In this document: positions 15,737 through 24,939 of the stretch, piece after piece
How the letters are laid out: the number at the start of each line of letters is the position of its first letter
How positions within the stretch are numbered: the stretch's first letter is position 1
Assembly: GCA_049515655.1 (NCBI GenBank)
Contig: JBEKTW010000021.1
Location: 1 to 64,000 of the forward strand
DNA: 64,000 nucleotides
Reading direction: 5' to 3'
Source: JBEKTW01 sp049515655
GTDB lineage: Bacteria; Bacteroidota; Ignavibacteria; UBA10030; SZUA-254
The notes under the pieces: model-generated
The model's input: only the letters and a program-made list of their open reading frames with translations
What the model was told of the DNA's origin: nothing
Databases searched by the model: none
Translations under genes and position numbers: made by a program

Positions 15737-17375
15737 GTTTTTTGAGTATTATCACTTCGTTGTATTGCTTGCGGTGGCGCTGTCAACGTCCCCGACGGTC
15801 GGCCAGGTCAAGAACTTCGGCGAGACAGGAGCTGCGGCTGAGGGAAAAATTCCAACAAGCATAGTTCAACTCGGCGGCATCCCACTCGAGTCGACAATCG
15901 ACCCTGATCTGTATTTTGTAGGTCCCTCGGATGGAATTGCCGTCAATATCTGGACAAGCCCGCCATTGAATTTCAATCTGACAGTTACACCCGAAGGAAC
16001 ATTGATCGTCCCGACCATCGGTGAGGTACGGATATCCGACCTGAAGTTATCGGACGCGAAGAAGAAAATATTGGCCGAGGTTCGGAAAAAGTATATTTCA
16101 GCCGAGGCGACCGTCACGCTTACTACACCGAGGCAGATTGTCGTTACCGTGACGGGAAACGTGCTATCCCCGGGGTCATTGGTTGTCAGGGCGACCGATC
16201 GGACGAACACGGCGATTCAAGAAGCTAGCAAATCAGACCAACTGTCACGTGATAGGCTGGTCGCACTGCAGAAAACGATGTCGAAGCGTAATATCACGCT
16301 CAAGCGAAGAGACGGGTTAGTACATCACATTGACCTTGTGAAGTTCTATGCAACGAAAGAAGATAGTCTCAATCCGTATCTCCGGGAAGGGGATATCATC
16401 TTCGTGCCGGCGACAAATTTTGAAAAAAATGTTATCGGTGTCTACGGCGAAGTAAACTCTCCCGATCGTTATGAATATGTTGAAGGTGACAGCATCACCG
16501 ACGCGATTAAAATTGCCTATGGGATGACGGTCCATGCAATAGCCGACAGTGTTGAACTCTCCAAGCTTGATTCAACTGCCGAGGTTCTTTTCACGACCAT
16601 CGTAAACGTCCAGGATATTCTTGACAAGAAAGCGCCGAACATGGCCCTTAACCCGGGTGACCGCATTGTCGTGAAGGCAAGACCGGATTTTCGAAGAGAC
16701 TATAGAGTGAGGATTAGTGGCGAGGTGGTGTATCCCGGAACCTACCCCGTGACGAAAAACAAAACACGTTTAAGCGAGATTGTTCGTCATGCCGGCGGAT
16801 TTACAGAGTACGCCGCCTTGCGATACGCAGTGCTAAGCCGTCGCTCCATATCCCCACAGGATATCGAAATCGAGCGGTTAATGAGCTCGCGGGGAAGTGT
16901 CTCGCCGGAGGACAGCGCCTATTATCATTTGGAAACGAATCTACGATTGAACAAGGAACTTGTCGATGTGGATTTTGAGAAATTGTTCGTCAAACACGAT
17001 TCGACTCAGGACGTACTGCTTCAATCCGAAGATGAGATCTATGTTCCGTCAACGGAGAAAACGGTGTATGTGTTTGGTGAAGTTGTCTTGCCGGGGCACG
17101 TTCCGTTCGTTGCCGGTCAGGATCCACAGTACTACATTCGTAAAGCCGGCGGGTTTGCCGACCAGGCGCGTTCCGGCGACGTCAAGGTTATTAAATCAAA
17201 TACCAAACAATGGTTGGACCCCGGCCAAACGACAATAGATCCAGGAGATTACGTGTGGGTTCCGCGGGAGCCGTACCGACCGTTTCCGTATTACACTGCA
17301 ATCGCACGAGATATCACGTCTTTCATCGGAGCATTGACCGGTTTGGCGATTCTGATTGCCACTTTGAGAAGGTAA
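15723..17375 (+). CDS. outer-membrane polysaccharide export protein (Wza-like, SLBB repeats)
   Basis: About 550 residues from the ATG at 15723, chosen because the signal peptide YYHFVVLLAVALSTSPTVGQ follows it at once. The upstream frame belongs to rfbB. A Poly_export domain (about 55-140, YFVGPSDGIAVNIW) is followed by three or four SLBB-type units with repeated patterns such as VYGEVNSPDRYEYVEGDS, RISGEVVYPGTYPV and VFGEVVLPGHVPFV. A C-terminal membrane helix (about 528-548) completes it. This build forms the outer-membrane channel and periplasmic ring for capsule or exopolysaccharide export. It pairs with the Wzz-type protein that follows. Confidence 0.9.
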   Translation: MSEDRFFEYYHFVVLLAVALSTSPTVGQVKNFGETGAAAEGKIPTSIVQLGGIPLESTIDPDLYFVGPSDGIAVNIWTSPPLNFNLTVTPEGTLIVPTIGEVRISDLKLSDAKKKILAEVRKKYISAEATVTLTTPRQIVVTVTGNVLSPGSLVVRATDRTNTAIQEASKSDQLSRDRLVALQKTMSKRNITLKRRDGLVHHIDLVKFYATKEDSLNPYLREGDIIFVPATNFEKNVIGVYGEVNSPDRYEYVEGDSITDAIKIAYGMTVHAIADSVELSKLDSTAEVLFTTIVNVQDILDKKAPNMALNPGDRIVVKARPDFRRDYRVRISGEVVYPGTYPVTKNKTRLSEIVRHAGGFTEYAALRYAVLSRRSISPQDIEIERLMSSRGSVSPEDSAYYHLETNLRLNKELVDVDFEKLFVKHDSTQDVLLQSEDEIYVPSTEKTVYVFGEVVLPGHVPFVAGQDPQYYIRKAGGFADQARSGDVKVIKSNTKQWLDPGQTTIDPGDYVWVPREPYRPFPYYTAIARDITSFIGALTGLAILIATLRR

Positions 17376-17434
17376 CATATAGAATGTATCAGAAATTCCT
17401 CCGGTAACTATGCACTTAGAATACTATTAGGAAT

Positions 17435-18673
17435 ATGACAAAATGTGAAGAGGTCGAAATGCAGAATGAAAGGGAACCAATTTCTATCGCCAGCGGTGCC
17501 GACATAGCCGCAAAATCCCTCGGAGAAACGGTGCTTGATTTCATTGGCGTTGTAACAAAATGGCGACGGTTCATAGCTTGGTTTGTGCTCAGCGCGACCG
17601 TTCTCACGGCGATTATTACACTGTTCCTGCCAAAATGGTACAAGGCTACTGCATCGGTTTTTCCTGCCGAACAGACGGATCTATTTTCCGGGTTGGAAGG
17701 AATTTCCTCGCTTGTGAAAACATTCAGCCCGGGCGGCAGACTTGCTTCTCTTACCAGATCATCGGAGTCGGACCGATATATCGCTATTTTGAAAAGTGAT
17801 AATGCGCTCACCAAAGTAATTGACAAATTCGACCTTACAAAACTTTACGGTATCACAAGCTATCCTCACGAGAAAACGATTAGAGAGCTTCTCGCCAATA
17901 CAGAATTCGAAGTCGCAGACGAGGGGAATCTGTGGATTTCAGTTTACGATAAAGACCCAGACCGTGCTGCCGCGATGGCAAACTATTTTGTTGATGTCTT
18001 GAATGAGATCAACGCAGAGCTTCAAGTACAGAATGCAAGAGCAAACAGAGAATTCATTGAGCAGCGGTACAACAAGAACCTGGTGGATTTACGTAATGCC
18101 GAGGAGGCTCTTCGCGAGTATCAGGAGAAGAGCGGGGTTATGATTACACCGGAACAGGGCACATCGAGCGTTTCAGCAGTAGCTGAATTGTACGGCATGA
18201 AAGCAAAGAAAGAAATTGAGGCGGCAGTCTTGGAGCGGACGGTGACAAAAGATAACTCAACACTGCAGCAACTAAGGATTGAGTTGAGTGAGATAAACAA
18301 GAAGATCGCATCGTTTCCACAAACTGCCGTCGAGTCATTTCGCCGCTATCGTGATGTTGCGATTCAGCAAAAAATTGTTGAATTCCTGGTACCGTTGTAT
18401 GAACAGGCAAAAGTGGAAGAAAAGCGCAATACGCCGTCGGTTATCGTCCTCGATCGCGCACTCGTTCCTGAGCGTAAAGCCAAGCCCAGGGTTGCACTGT
18501 ACACACTACTAGCCTTTGTCGTATCCTCCGTCGTATCAATGTTTATGATTTTTTGTGCTGAAGGAATTGCCCGGATAAAAGCAACCAATCCCGAACGGTT
18601 TGACGGCCTTGTCCGCATCGTTCGGTCCGACTGGTTTGGCTTGCGCTTCAGGCGAAAAGCACGAGGCGGGTAA
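17435..18673 (+). CDS. Wzz/GumC-type polysaccharide co-polymerase
   Basis: 412 residues. Two membrane helices (about 47-67, WFVLSATVLTAIITLFLP, and about 352-372) flank a long periplasmic coiled-coil region. The Wzz domain begins right after the first helix (KWYKATASVFPAEQ). No C-terminal tyrosine kinase domain or Walker motif follows, so this is the kinase-less type that sets chain length and links the inner membrane to the exporter. ATG at 17459 (MQNERE) is an alternative start. The gene order exporter then co-polymerase is usual. Confidence 0.88.
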   Translation: MTKCEEVEMQNEREPISIASGADIAAKSLGETVLDFIGVVTKWRRFIAWFVLSATVLTAIITLFLPKWYKATASVFPAEQTDLFSGLEGISSLVKTFSPGGRLASLTRSSESDRYIAILKSDNALTKVIDKFDLTKLYGITSYPHEKTIRELLANTEFEVADEGNLWISVYDKDPDRAAAMANYFVDVLNEINAELQVQNARANREFIEQRYNKNLVDLRNAEEALREYQEKSGVMITPEQGTSSVSAVAELYGMKAKKEIEAAVLERTVTKDNSTLQQLRIELSEINKKIASFPQTAVESFRRYRDVAIQQKIVEFLVPLYEQAKVEEKRNTPSVIVLDRALVPERKAKPRVALYTLLAFVVSSVVSMFMIFCAEGIARIKATNPERFDGLVRIVRSDWFGLRFRRKARGG

Positions 18674-18686
18674 TGGGAGACGTTGC

Positions 18687-20147
18687 ATGAGCATTGTTCC
18701 GGTTGTCCGACGCAACTCGGTGTACTCGTTTCTCGCATTCAGCTTTCGTTTAATCGCCAACATGGCGTTGTTTGTGGGGATTGCGAGGTTTTACGGGCAG
18801 GCGGCCTTCAGCCAGTTCTCTCTCGCGCACGTATATTTCTCCATCATGCTGTTGATTGCCGATTTTGGCTATGATTTCTATCTTGCGACAGAGATAGGGC
18901 GCGAAGCACGCCTCACGGTGGAACTTGTCCGCAAGGTCTTGCCGATGAAGATTGTATTCTCCGGTTTTGCTGTTTCACTCATGCTTGCTCTCGCATTGAT
19001 CGGGCAATCGGATCAAAGCGTGAAAATGTTGATGGTCGTGTTAGCGCTGTCAGTGCCACTAAATTCATTCATGACTTTTGCTGCCGCGATTTTTCGTGGG
19101 AACCAGGATGTATTACCCGAAGCCCGCGTGGCTTTCACACAGAACCTTCTCCTACTAGTGTTCCTCGTCATGATCGCTTTACTTGGCCTTCCCCTCATGG
19201 TTGTTGCCTGCGCTTTTGTCGCCAGTAAGGCCTACGGTTTCATTTCCCTTTGGCAACGTGCGCGCGAACGATTTCCTGGCCTCGGCTGGGCCACTCATCT
19301 ACCAGAAACCAAACAGGCCAAAGTGATCCTTGGGAGCGGATTCTCGTTCGGATTGCACATGCTCTTCAGCACGCTGTGTTTCCAACTCGATACAATCCTG
19401 CTGGCGTATCTCAGCGGACAAAATGCTGTCGGGCAATATCAGGCAGTGATGAAACTTGCCGCACTCGTGCTGGTGTTGAACGAGGTTGCAATTACTGCTG
19501 TGATACCGGTGCTTGCCCAGGCATTTGAGAGGGACGAAATTCGGTGGATGAGAATCGGCAAGGTTGTGTGCAAAAGCCTTCACCTCTTCGGAGGATTCTT
19601 TGGACTCCTCTTCCTCCTTTCTCCGGAGGAGATTCTCGGGATTGTTTATGGCAAAGGAAAGTTTGTGGAGTCGGTGCCGGTCATGCGCATCTTTGGAGTA
19701 ATCTTGCTCATTCGCTTCGGCATGGAAACGTATGGTATGATGTTGACAACCGCAAGGAAGCAACGATTCCGGACAATGGTGGTCATACTTGCGACCGTTG
19801 CAAATGCCCTTGCGAACGTGCTCGTGATTCCTCGGTTTGGGATCGTAGGCGCCGCATGGGTTTCTCTCGGCACGAACGCCCTTATCGCCATTGCCTACTT
19901 TGGGCTGATGGCAATGCACCTACGCCGCTGGCTTCCGCTTTTTGATTCTGGCCAACTGTTGATCTTTGCCGGATTCATTGTTACCGGCGGAATTTTTTGG
20001 TATTCCGGCATTACCACATTCGCGATGGTGGTTCCTCTCCTTTTCATTATCACTGCTGGATTAACCTACGTGGGATTCTCAAGGAACGAGCTCGCACTAG
20101 TTTCTTCATTCTTTCGCCTAGGAGCTAGTAGACCGGAGGTATTATAA
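18687..20147 (+). CDS. Wzx-type polysaccharide flippase
   Basis: 486 residues from the ATG at 18687, which has GGGAGA six bases upstream; the longer frame overlaps the Wzz gene. It is almost entirely hydrophobic, with 12-14 predicted membrane helices. The N-terminus VPVVRRNSVYSFLAFSFRLI and the GFSFGLHMLFSTLCFQLDTI segment are typical of the oligosaccharide flippase family (MATE/MOP superfamily). It would move lipid-linked repeat units across the inner membrane before Wzy polymerisation. The next gene begins right after its TAA. Confidence 0.88.
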   Translation: MSIVPVVRRNSVYSFLAFSFRLIANMALFVGIARFYGQAAFSQFSLAHVYFSIMLLIADFGYDFYLATEIGREARLTVELVRKVLPMKIVFSGFAVSLMLALALIGQSDQSVKMLMVVLALSVPLNSFMTFAAAIFRGNQDVLPEARVAFTQNLLLLVFLVMIALLGLPLMVVACAFVASKAYGFISLWQRARERFPGLGWATHLPETKQAKVILGSGFSFGLHMLFSTLCFQLDTILLAYLSGQNAVGQYQAVMKLAALVLVLNEVAITAVIPVLAQAFERDEIRWMRIGKVVCKSLHLFGGFFGLLFLLSPEEILGIVYGKGKFVESVPVMRIFGVILLIRFGMETYGMMLTTARKQRFRTMVVILATVANALANVLVIPRFGIVGAAWVSLGTNALIAIAYFGLMAMHLRRWLPLFDSGQLLIFAGFIVTGGIFWYSGITTFAMVVPLLFIITAGLTYVGFSRNELALVSSFFRLGASRPEVL

Positions 20148-21134
20148 ATGTTTAGAAATTGGATTAATCCTATCGAACTAGTCTATTTTCTGAGGAAGCT
20201 TCGCCGAGATTCCAATTTTCTGGGACGATTTACATCTATACTTACACGAAACGAAAGTACAAGGGTCAGAAAGTGCTGGTCAGGTATCGAGAGGCCCGGG
20301 AATTGGTGGGATATTCCTGCAGTTCAAAGACGCTGGAATGTGATGATCACCGGAGATCAAGCTAAGAGCCACTGCCAGTATGTTGCGGAGAAATATTTGG
20401 CGAATAAAACCCGGCTTCAGGCTCTTTCCCTCGGTTGTGGCGACGGCGCAAAGGAGAAACGATGGTTTGACACCGGCAAGTTTGCACAAATTGACGCATA
20501 CGATCTTTCTGCAGAGGCGATTACAGAAGCCGAAGCCTCAATCCGAGAGACCAAGTACGCTGATGGTATCAAATATCGTGCAGCCGATGTCTATCAACTT
20601 GAATTACCGCAAACGCATTATGATTTCGTGCTATTCGAGCATTCGCTTCATCACTTTTCACCGCTTGAATCTCTGCTCATTCGCGTTGCTCATGCAATGA
20701 AACCAGATGGCTTAGTCGTCGTAAATGAATTCGTCGGTCCCTCGAGGTTTCAATGGACTGACAGACAACTGGAGATTGTCAACGGCCTGTTATCGGTATT
20801 TCCAAAGCAATATCTAACTTTGTGGAATAGTCCTCTCCCGCGTCTTCCTGCGTGGCGCCCCAGCAAACTCTGGATGTGGCTTTCTGACCCTTCGGAAGCC
20901 GCTGAGTCATCGAAGATCATCCCACTACTGCACAAACATTTCAGTATTGTTGAACAGAGAGGGTATGGGGGCGCGGTATTACATCAGCTTCTTACTGGAA
21001 TTGCACAACATTTTGCTTCACCAGACCCCAATGCTCAACGATTGCTTCAATCATGTTTTGATGTTGAGGATCTATTGCTCAACAGTCATGACATTGAACA
21101 CGATTTTGCTCTCATCATATCAAGAAGTAACTGA
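20148..21134 (+). CDS. SAM-dependent class I methyltransferase
   Basis: 328 residues. The Rossmann-type SAM site is clear: LQALSLGCGDGAKE (about 88-101), IDAYDLSAEAITEAEA, and FVLFEHSLHHFSPLESLL with the post-motif helix. The C-terminal third is unlike common methyltransferases and may determine the acceptor. In this cluster it probably methylates a sugar or a lipid-linked glycan, but the acceptor cannot be read from the sequence. The start has GGAGG at about 20135-20139. Confidence 0.82.
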   Translation: MFRNWINPIELVYFLRKLRRDSNFLGRFTSILTRNESTRVRKCWSGIERPGNWWDIPAVQRRWNVMITGDQAKSHCQYVAEKYLANKTRLQALSLGCGDGAKEKRWFDTGKFAQIDAYDLSAEAITEAEASIRETKYADGIKYRAADVYQLELPQTHYDFVLFEHSLHHFSPLESLLIRVAHAMKPDGLVVVNEFVGPSRFQWTDRQLEIVNGLLSVFPKQYLTLWNSPLPRLPAWRPSKLWMWLSDPSEAAESSKIIPLLHKHFSIVEQRGYGGAVLHQLLTGIAQHFASPDPNAQRLLQSCFDVEDLLLNSHDIEHDFALIISRSN

Positions 21135-21452
21135 TGGGCTTGTTTTGCCGATACGATACGTGTATTTTCAAGGATCGTCTTCAGAGGTTTGAATCAGAAA
21201 CTCACCATACTAAAGCATGAGAAGGATTTCATGATGGTGCGGCCTGGAGCGGGGTTTTCAGGGCCGCAAAAGAATTTGTCTACGCGTCCGAAGAGTTCAG
21301 AGTCATCAACATAGTGTACACGATGAGCGTCGCACAAAAAGTAGGACAAATTACCGGGTCCGCCAAACTGAGAAACAGACTTCTACAGTGCTCGCTGATT
21401 CTTCGATATGGAAAAATAAAACCGCACAAATTCCTCTATAAACTTATCTTCG
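21135..21452. other. intergenic region, possibly holding a small gene
   Basis: 318 bases without a recognised gene. The only open frame of note is the 48-codon frame at 21323-21469 (own entry). The rest shows no strong repeat or hairpin. Confidence 0.4.
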
Positions 21453-21469
21453 ATGAACAGCAACCATGA
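21323..21469 (+). CDS. possible small basic protein, unrecognised
   Basis: An ATG frame of 48 codons (beginning MSVAQKVGQITGSAK, ending LIFDEQQP), rich in lysine and arginine, overlaps the next gene by 17 bases. No ribosome binding site is obvious and no family was recognised. It may be chance, or the remains of a longer gene lost from this gap. Confidence 0.2.
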   Translation: MSVAQKVGQITGSAKLRNRLLQCSLILRYGKIKPHKFLYKLIFDEQQP

Positions 21470-22496
21470 CTTGAGCGATCAAGTAAACGTGCACCGCGAT
21501 CTTGGTCTACAAAAAGGCACAACAGGCGCTCCATCTGTCATGATCGGTGTTGTCAACTACAACCGACCGGTAGACACAATTGAATGTCTTCGCAGTCTAC
21601 TCAATTGCAGCTATCCCAACAAAGAACTAGTCTTGTTTGACAATGGGTCGGAAGACGATTCCGTCCAACGCATTCGGGATGTTTTTCCCTCACTAACCAT
21701 TCTCGAAAGCAGAAAGAATCTTGGTGCCGCAGGCGCCAGAAATCAGGTGATCCGTTGGGTACAAAACAAAAATCCGGATTATCTGCTGATGCTTGATAAT
21801 GATACCGTTGTCGAACGTGGATTTCTTACACCGCTCGTGGAAGCCATGGAAAATGATACAGATGCCGCTGTGGCATGCGGAACGATTCTGGAGTTCGAAC
21901 ACCCAGATGTTATTTGGTTTGGTGGAGGAAGGCTTGTTCCTTTGCGTGGACTGGCGCTGCACGAGCGTGCCGGAAGAATTTTCTGTCGGGGAGACGAGGG
22001 TGGCCCCAAACGCGTGTCATATATTACTGTTTGCGTGATTCTCTTTCGCTACCCATTGCTGGATAGAATCGGCCCGCTCGACGAGCGCTATTTTGTGTAC
22101 CTTGAGGATATTGAGTTTGCTGTACGCTTGCATAAGCAAGGATACAAGCAACTCTACGTACCCTCTTCTGTCATCTATCATAAGGTACAGGGAGAACATG
22201 ACAGCACATTTAAATTATACTACTGTGTACGTAATCGGATGTTGCTCACCCGTGAAGGATTTGGTGGTCTGGTAGGAACAATCGCAACGGTTTACTTCCT
22301 GGCAGCGATTGCGGTAAAGCTTGCAGTGTGGAGAGTGCTGCGACCGGATTTCTATCTCGCGGCAAAGGCTGGCCTACGGGATTACTTCAAAGGAAATTTC
22401 GGAGAGGGCAAAGGAATAAATGTCTTTTCTGATGATCGGACGAAAATCTCGATGAGTGGTCGGTCTGTCACGACACAAGAATCAAAAACATCCTAG
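21453..22496 (+). CDS. family 2 glycosyltransferase (rhamnosyltransferase-like)
   Basis: 347 residues. GT-A fold with MIGVVNYNRPVDTIECLRSL, LVLFDNGSEDDS, NLGAAGARNQVI and the metal-binding LLMLDNDTVV (a DxD-type motif). The family ED catalytic region is YFVYLEDIEFAVRLHKQGY. The overall pattern matches bacterial rhamnosyl- and related GT2 transferases that add single sugars to lipid-linked glycans. A C-terminal hydrophobic stretch (about 270-290) suggests membrane contact. Donor and acceptor are unknown. Confidence 0.87.
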   Translation: MNSNHDLSDQVNVHRDLGLQKGTTGAPSVMIGVVNYNRPVDTIECLRSLLNCSYPNKELVLFDNGSEDDSVQRIRDVFPSLTILESRKNLGAAGARNQVIRWVQNKNPDYLLMLDNDTVVERGFLTPLVEAMENDTDAAVACGTILEFEHPDVIWFGGGRLVPLRGLALHERAGRIFCRGDEGGPKRVSYITVCVILFRYPLLDRIGPLDERYFVYLEDIEFAVRLHKQGYKQLYVPSSVIYHKVQGEHDSTFKLYYCVRNRMLLTREGFGGLVGTIATVYFLAAIAVKLAVWRVLRPDFYLAAKAGLRDYFKGNFGEGKGINVFSDDRTKISMSGRSVTTQESKTS

Positions 22497-22511
22497 GCGG
22501 AGGAGAAATCC

Positions 22512-23792
22512 TTGAGTCCGGTTTCAATTATTAGTTTCAGCATATGCGTTTACCTCATAGCGACTGCCTTCATGCGAAGCGTTGATGTTTTTGCCCCGTA
22601 TCGCGTATTCGGCATTACGTGGTCTTTGGCGATTGGTCTTGCGGACCTCAAGTTCAGTTATTACCAGCATGATTGGTCTGCTTTTTCATGGCTTGTTCTT
22701 TTGACAGGCGTGTTCTCGATGATGTTGGGCTTCTTCATTGTCGGAGTTGCCTTCCTTGATCGGCCGATCCTCACGATTACGCAGCTGCGGAAACGCCTAA
22801 GCCAGGAGCAGATTAGCGAACGGAGACTCTTTTGGGCGATCATTTTACTATCTGTTTTGTATGGCGTGAGTCTTCTCGTCGAGGCCGTGATCGCAGGCGG
22901 CTTGCCAGCTTTTGTGGCAAGGCCTGACCGGGCGAGGGTCGATTTTGGCGTGTTCGGGATTCACCTATTTGTCACGATGATGCCAAGCATACTCTTGCTC
23001 GGGGTGCAATATCTTGTACTTTTCTGGAAAAACATTTCCGGTTTCCGCAAATCACTCATCCTGGCTGTTTGCTTGATTGTATTTATCTCCTTCTCCTTTC
23101 TGTTGCAGCGATTTTCATTTGTCATGTGGGTGGTTCCTACGTTTGTCTTCGTTTATTATATGACAGGAAAGTTCAGGTTCAGACACATACTTCTGTTGGG
23201 CGGGATCGTCTTAGGCTTCTTCCAAGTTCTCATGTCAATCAGAATTACAGGTTACGTGGAGAATTACATTTATGTGATCTCAAGGATGAAATTCCCGGTG
23301 AAGTACGCCTTTCTTGCTGAACCATATATGTATATCACAATGAACCTTGAAAATTTCGCGCGATCAGTGGAATTGTGGAAATCGTATTCATTCGGATACT
23401 TTTCCTTTGACTTCCTCATGGCACTCTCAGGACTCAAACACCCCTTGGCAAAGGAATTCGGTCTTGTCGAGCGACCGTTTCTGATCAGCGGATACAATAC
23501 GTTTTCGTTCTTGATGCCATTCTATCAGGATTTTGGGGTTCTTGGTGTCGCGATGATCCCACTTTGCCTCGGGAGCGGCATCGGGTACATCTACCATGTG
23601 ATGCGAAGGAATCCGACGTTGGCAAATGTTACAATCTACGGATTCGGCGTTTACATACTCGTAATCTCCTTTTTTATCCATGCGCTCGGTATGTTGACGA
23701 CCTTCTCGAATTTAGTCCTTCTCCTATTCGTTTACTACTTCGTCCTTAAGGACAGACAACGGTATGGAAGCCGACCTGGGGTAAACATGTGA
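22512..23792 (+). CDS. Wzy-type oligosaccharide repeat-unit polymerase
   Basis: 426 residues, about 11-12 membrane helices and little else, with a large loop between later helices (KSYSFGYFSFDFLMALSGL and the region after it). This resembles the oligosaccharide repeat-unit polymerase group rather than the O-antigen ligase group. It would polymerise lipid-linked units flipped by the Wzx protein in the same cluster. It starts with TTG at 22512, preceded by GGAGGAGAAA. Wzy proteins diverge strongly, so the call rests on topology and context. Confidence 0.75.
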   Translation: MSPVSIISFSICVYLIATAFMRSVDVFAPYRVFGITWSLAIGLADLKFSYYQHDWSAFSWLVLLTGVFSMMLGFFIVGVAFLDRPILTITQLRKRLSQEQISERRLFWAIILLSVLYGVSLLVEAVIAGGLPAFVARPDRARVDFGVFGIHLFVTMMPSILLLGVQYLVLFWKNISGFRKSLILAVCLIVFISFSFLLQRFSFVMWVVPTFVFVYYMTGKFRFRHILLLGGIVLGFFQVLMSIRITGYVENYIYVISRMKFPVKYAFLAEPYMYITMNLENFARSVELWKSYSFGYFSFDFLMALSGLKHPLAKEFGLVERPFLISGYNTFSFLMPFYQDFGVLGVAMIPLCLGSGIGYIYHVMRRNPTLANVTIYGFGVYILVISFFIHALGMLTTFSNLVLLLFVYYFVLKDRQRYGSRPGVNM

Positions 23793-23877
23793 TTCGACGG
23801 CAATATTATCAATAGGCAAAGTTGCTCGAACAGAGTGTCCGTCAGTTGAATACCCGCGTACGAGCCAAGAAATCTCA

Positions 23878-24792
23878 ATGAAGACCGATCCTTCGGCATA
23901 CGCTATCGTTTTGAACTGGAATCGTTTTGACGACACCGTTGAGTGCATCGCGTCATTGAAGAGGAGCTCACTGCCCCTGAGGCATATACTAGTGCTTGAC
24001 CAGGCCTCTCCCGACGCTTCCGGCAAGAAACTCGAGGATAACTATAGAGGCGACGACCAGATTATCGTCATTTGCAACGAGAAAAACTATGGATTCGCCG
24101 CCGCAGCGAACATTGGCATCCAACGTGCACTCAACGAAGGAGCAGAATTGATATTTCTTATCAACAACGATACCATTGTTGCGGAGGATTGCATTCAACG
24201 CCTTTTCGAAGTACTTAACCTCGATCCTCTGGCCGCCGCTGCAGGTCCGGCAATCATGTACTACTCGAATCCGGAGAAACTGTGGCAAGCCGGCGGTTTT
24301 TTTAGTAAATTGAAGATGGGTGTCATTGTTCCCGGAAAAGGGAAGAGGCTTCGTGATATCGACCAGTCCGCCAGCCGCGCCACGTTCTTGACGGGTTGTG
24401 CACTTCTCATTCGCAGATGCACGTTTGAGCGTGTTGGGCTTTTCGACACATCGTATTTTTTTTATGGTGAGGATGTTGATTACAGCTTGAGAATCAGAGA
24501 TGAAGGGATGAGAATGTACTTCGTGCCGACTGCGAAAGTGTTACACAAAATTGAAGATATTGCAACCGATAGGACTTCTCCATTCGTGCTGTACCATCTG
24601 GCGAAGAGCACGATGATTATGCTTCGGAAGAGATTTTCCGGGCTCGAACTGTGGTACGGAGTTACTCTTCAGCTTACGCTCTACACTGCGTTCAGGTGCT
24701 GGCAAATTGTCATCGGCGGCAGCGGATGGGATTCCGTCCTGGCCTGGTTCAAAGGGCTTTTTCACGGGTTGAGTACAAAGGGTTATGACTGA
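23878..24792 (+). CDS. family 2 glycosyltransferase
   Basis: 304 residues, related in build to the gene at 21453. Motifs are AIVLNWNRFDDTVECIASL, HILVLDQASPDAS, NYGFAAAANIGIQRAL, LIFLINNDTIV (metal-binding) and FYGEDVDYSLRIRDEGM. Rhamnosyltransferase-like GT2; the sugar is unknown. It follows the polymerase gene after an 85-base gap without notable features. Confidence 0.87.
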   Translation: MKTDPSAYAIVLNWNRFDDTVECIASLKRSSLPLRHILVLDQASPDASGKKLEDNYRGDDQIIVICNEKNYGFAAAANIGIQRALNEGAELIFLINNDTIVAEDCIQRLFEVLNLDPLAAAAGPAIMYYSNPEKLWQAGGFFSKLKMGVIVPGKGKRLRDIDQSASRATFLTGCALLIRRCTFERVGLFDTSYFFYGEDVDYSLRIRDEGMRMYFVPTAKVLHKIEDIATDRTSPFVLYHLAKSTMIMLRKRFSGLELWYGVTLQLTLYTAFRCWQIVIGGSGWDSVLAWFKGLFHGLSTKGYD

Positions 24793-24834
24793 AATGCGAC
24801 GAGAAACTCCTCAAGTTTCGGGGATAAAAGTATC

Positions 24835-24939
24835 ATGCACAAGGTGTTTCTGATAGCAGATAGGCTCTATCGTTGGGAATCCGTGGCGGAGAAACTTGAG
24901 AAGATTTATTTCAAACTAAGTAGAACGAGAAAAAATTGA
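24835..24939 (+). CDS. possible 34-residue protein coupled to the next gene
   Basis: ATG at 24835 opens a short amphipathic, basic protein (MHKVFLIADRLYRWESVAEK and 14 more). Its stop TGA overlaps the TTG start of the following glycosyltransferase (TTGA, 24936-24939). This is the kind of junction used for translational coupling, so the frame could serve as a leader peptide. The ribosome binding site is weak and no family was recognised. Confidence 0.3.
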   Translation: MHKVFLIADRLYRWESVAEKLEKIYFKLSRTRKN

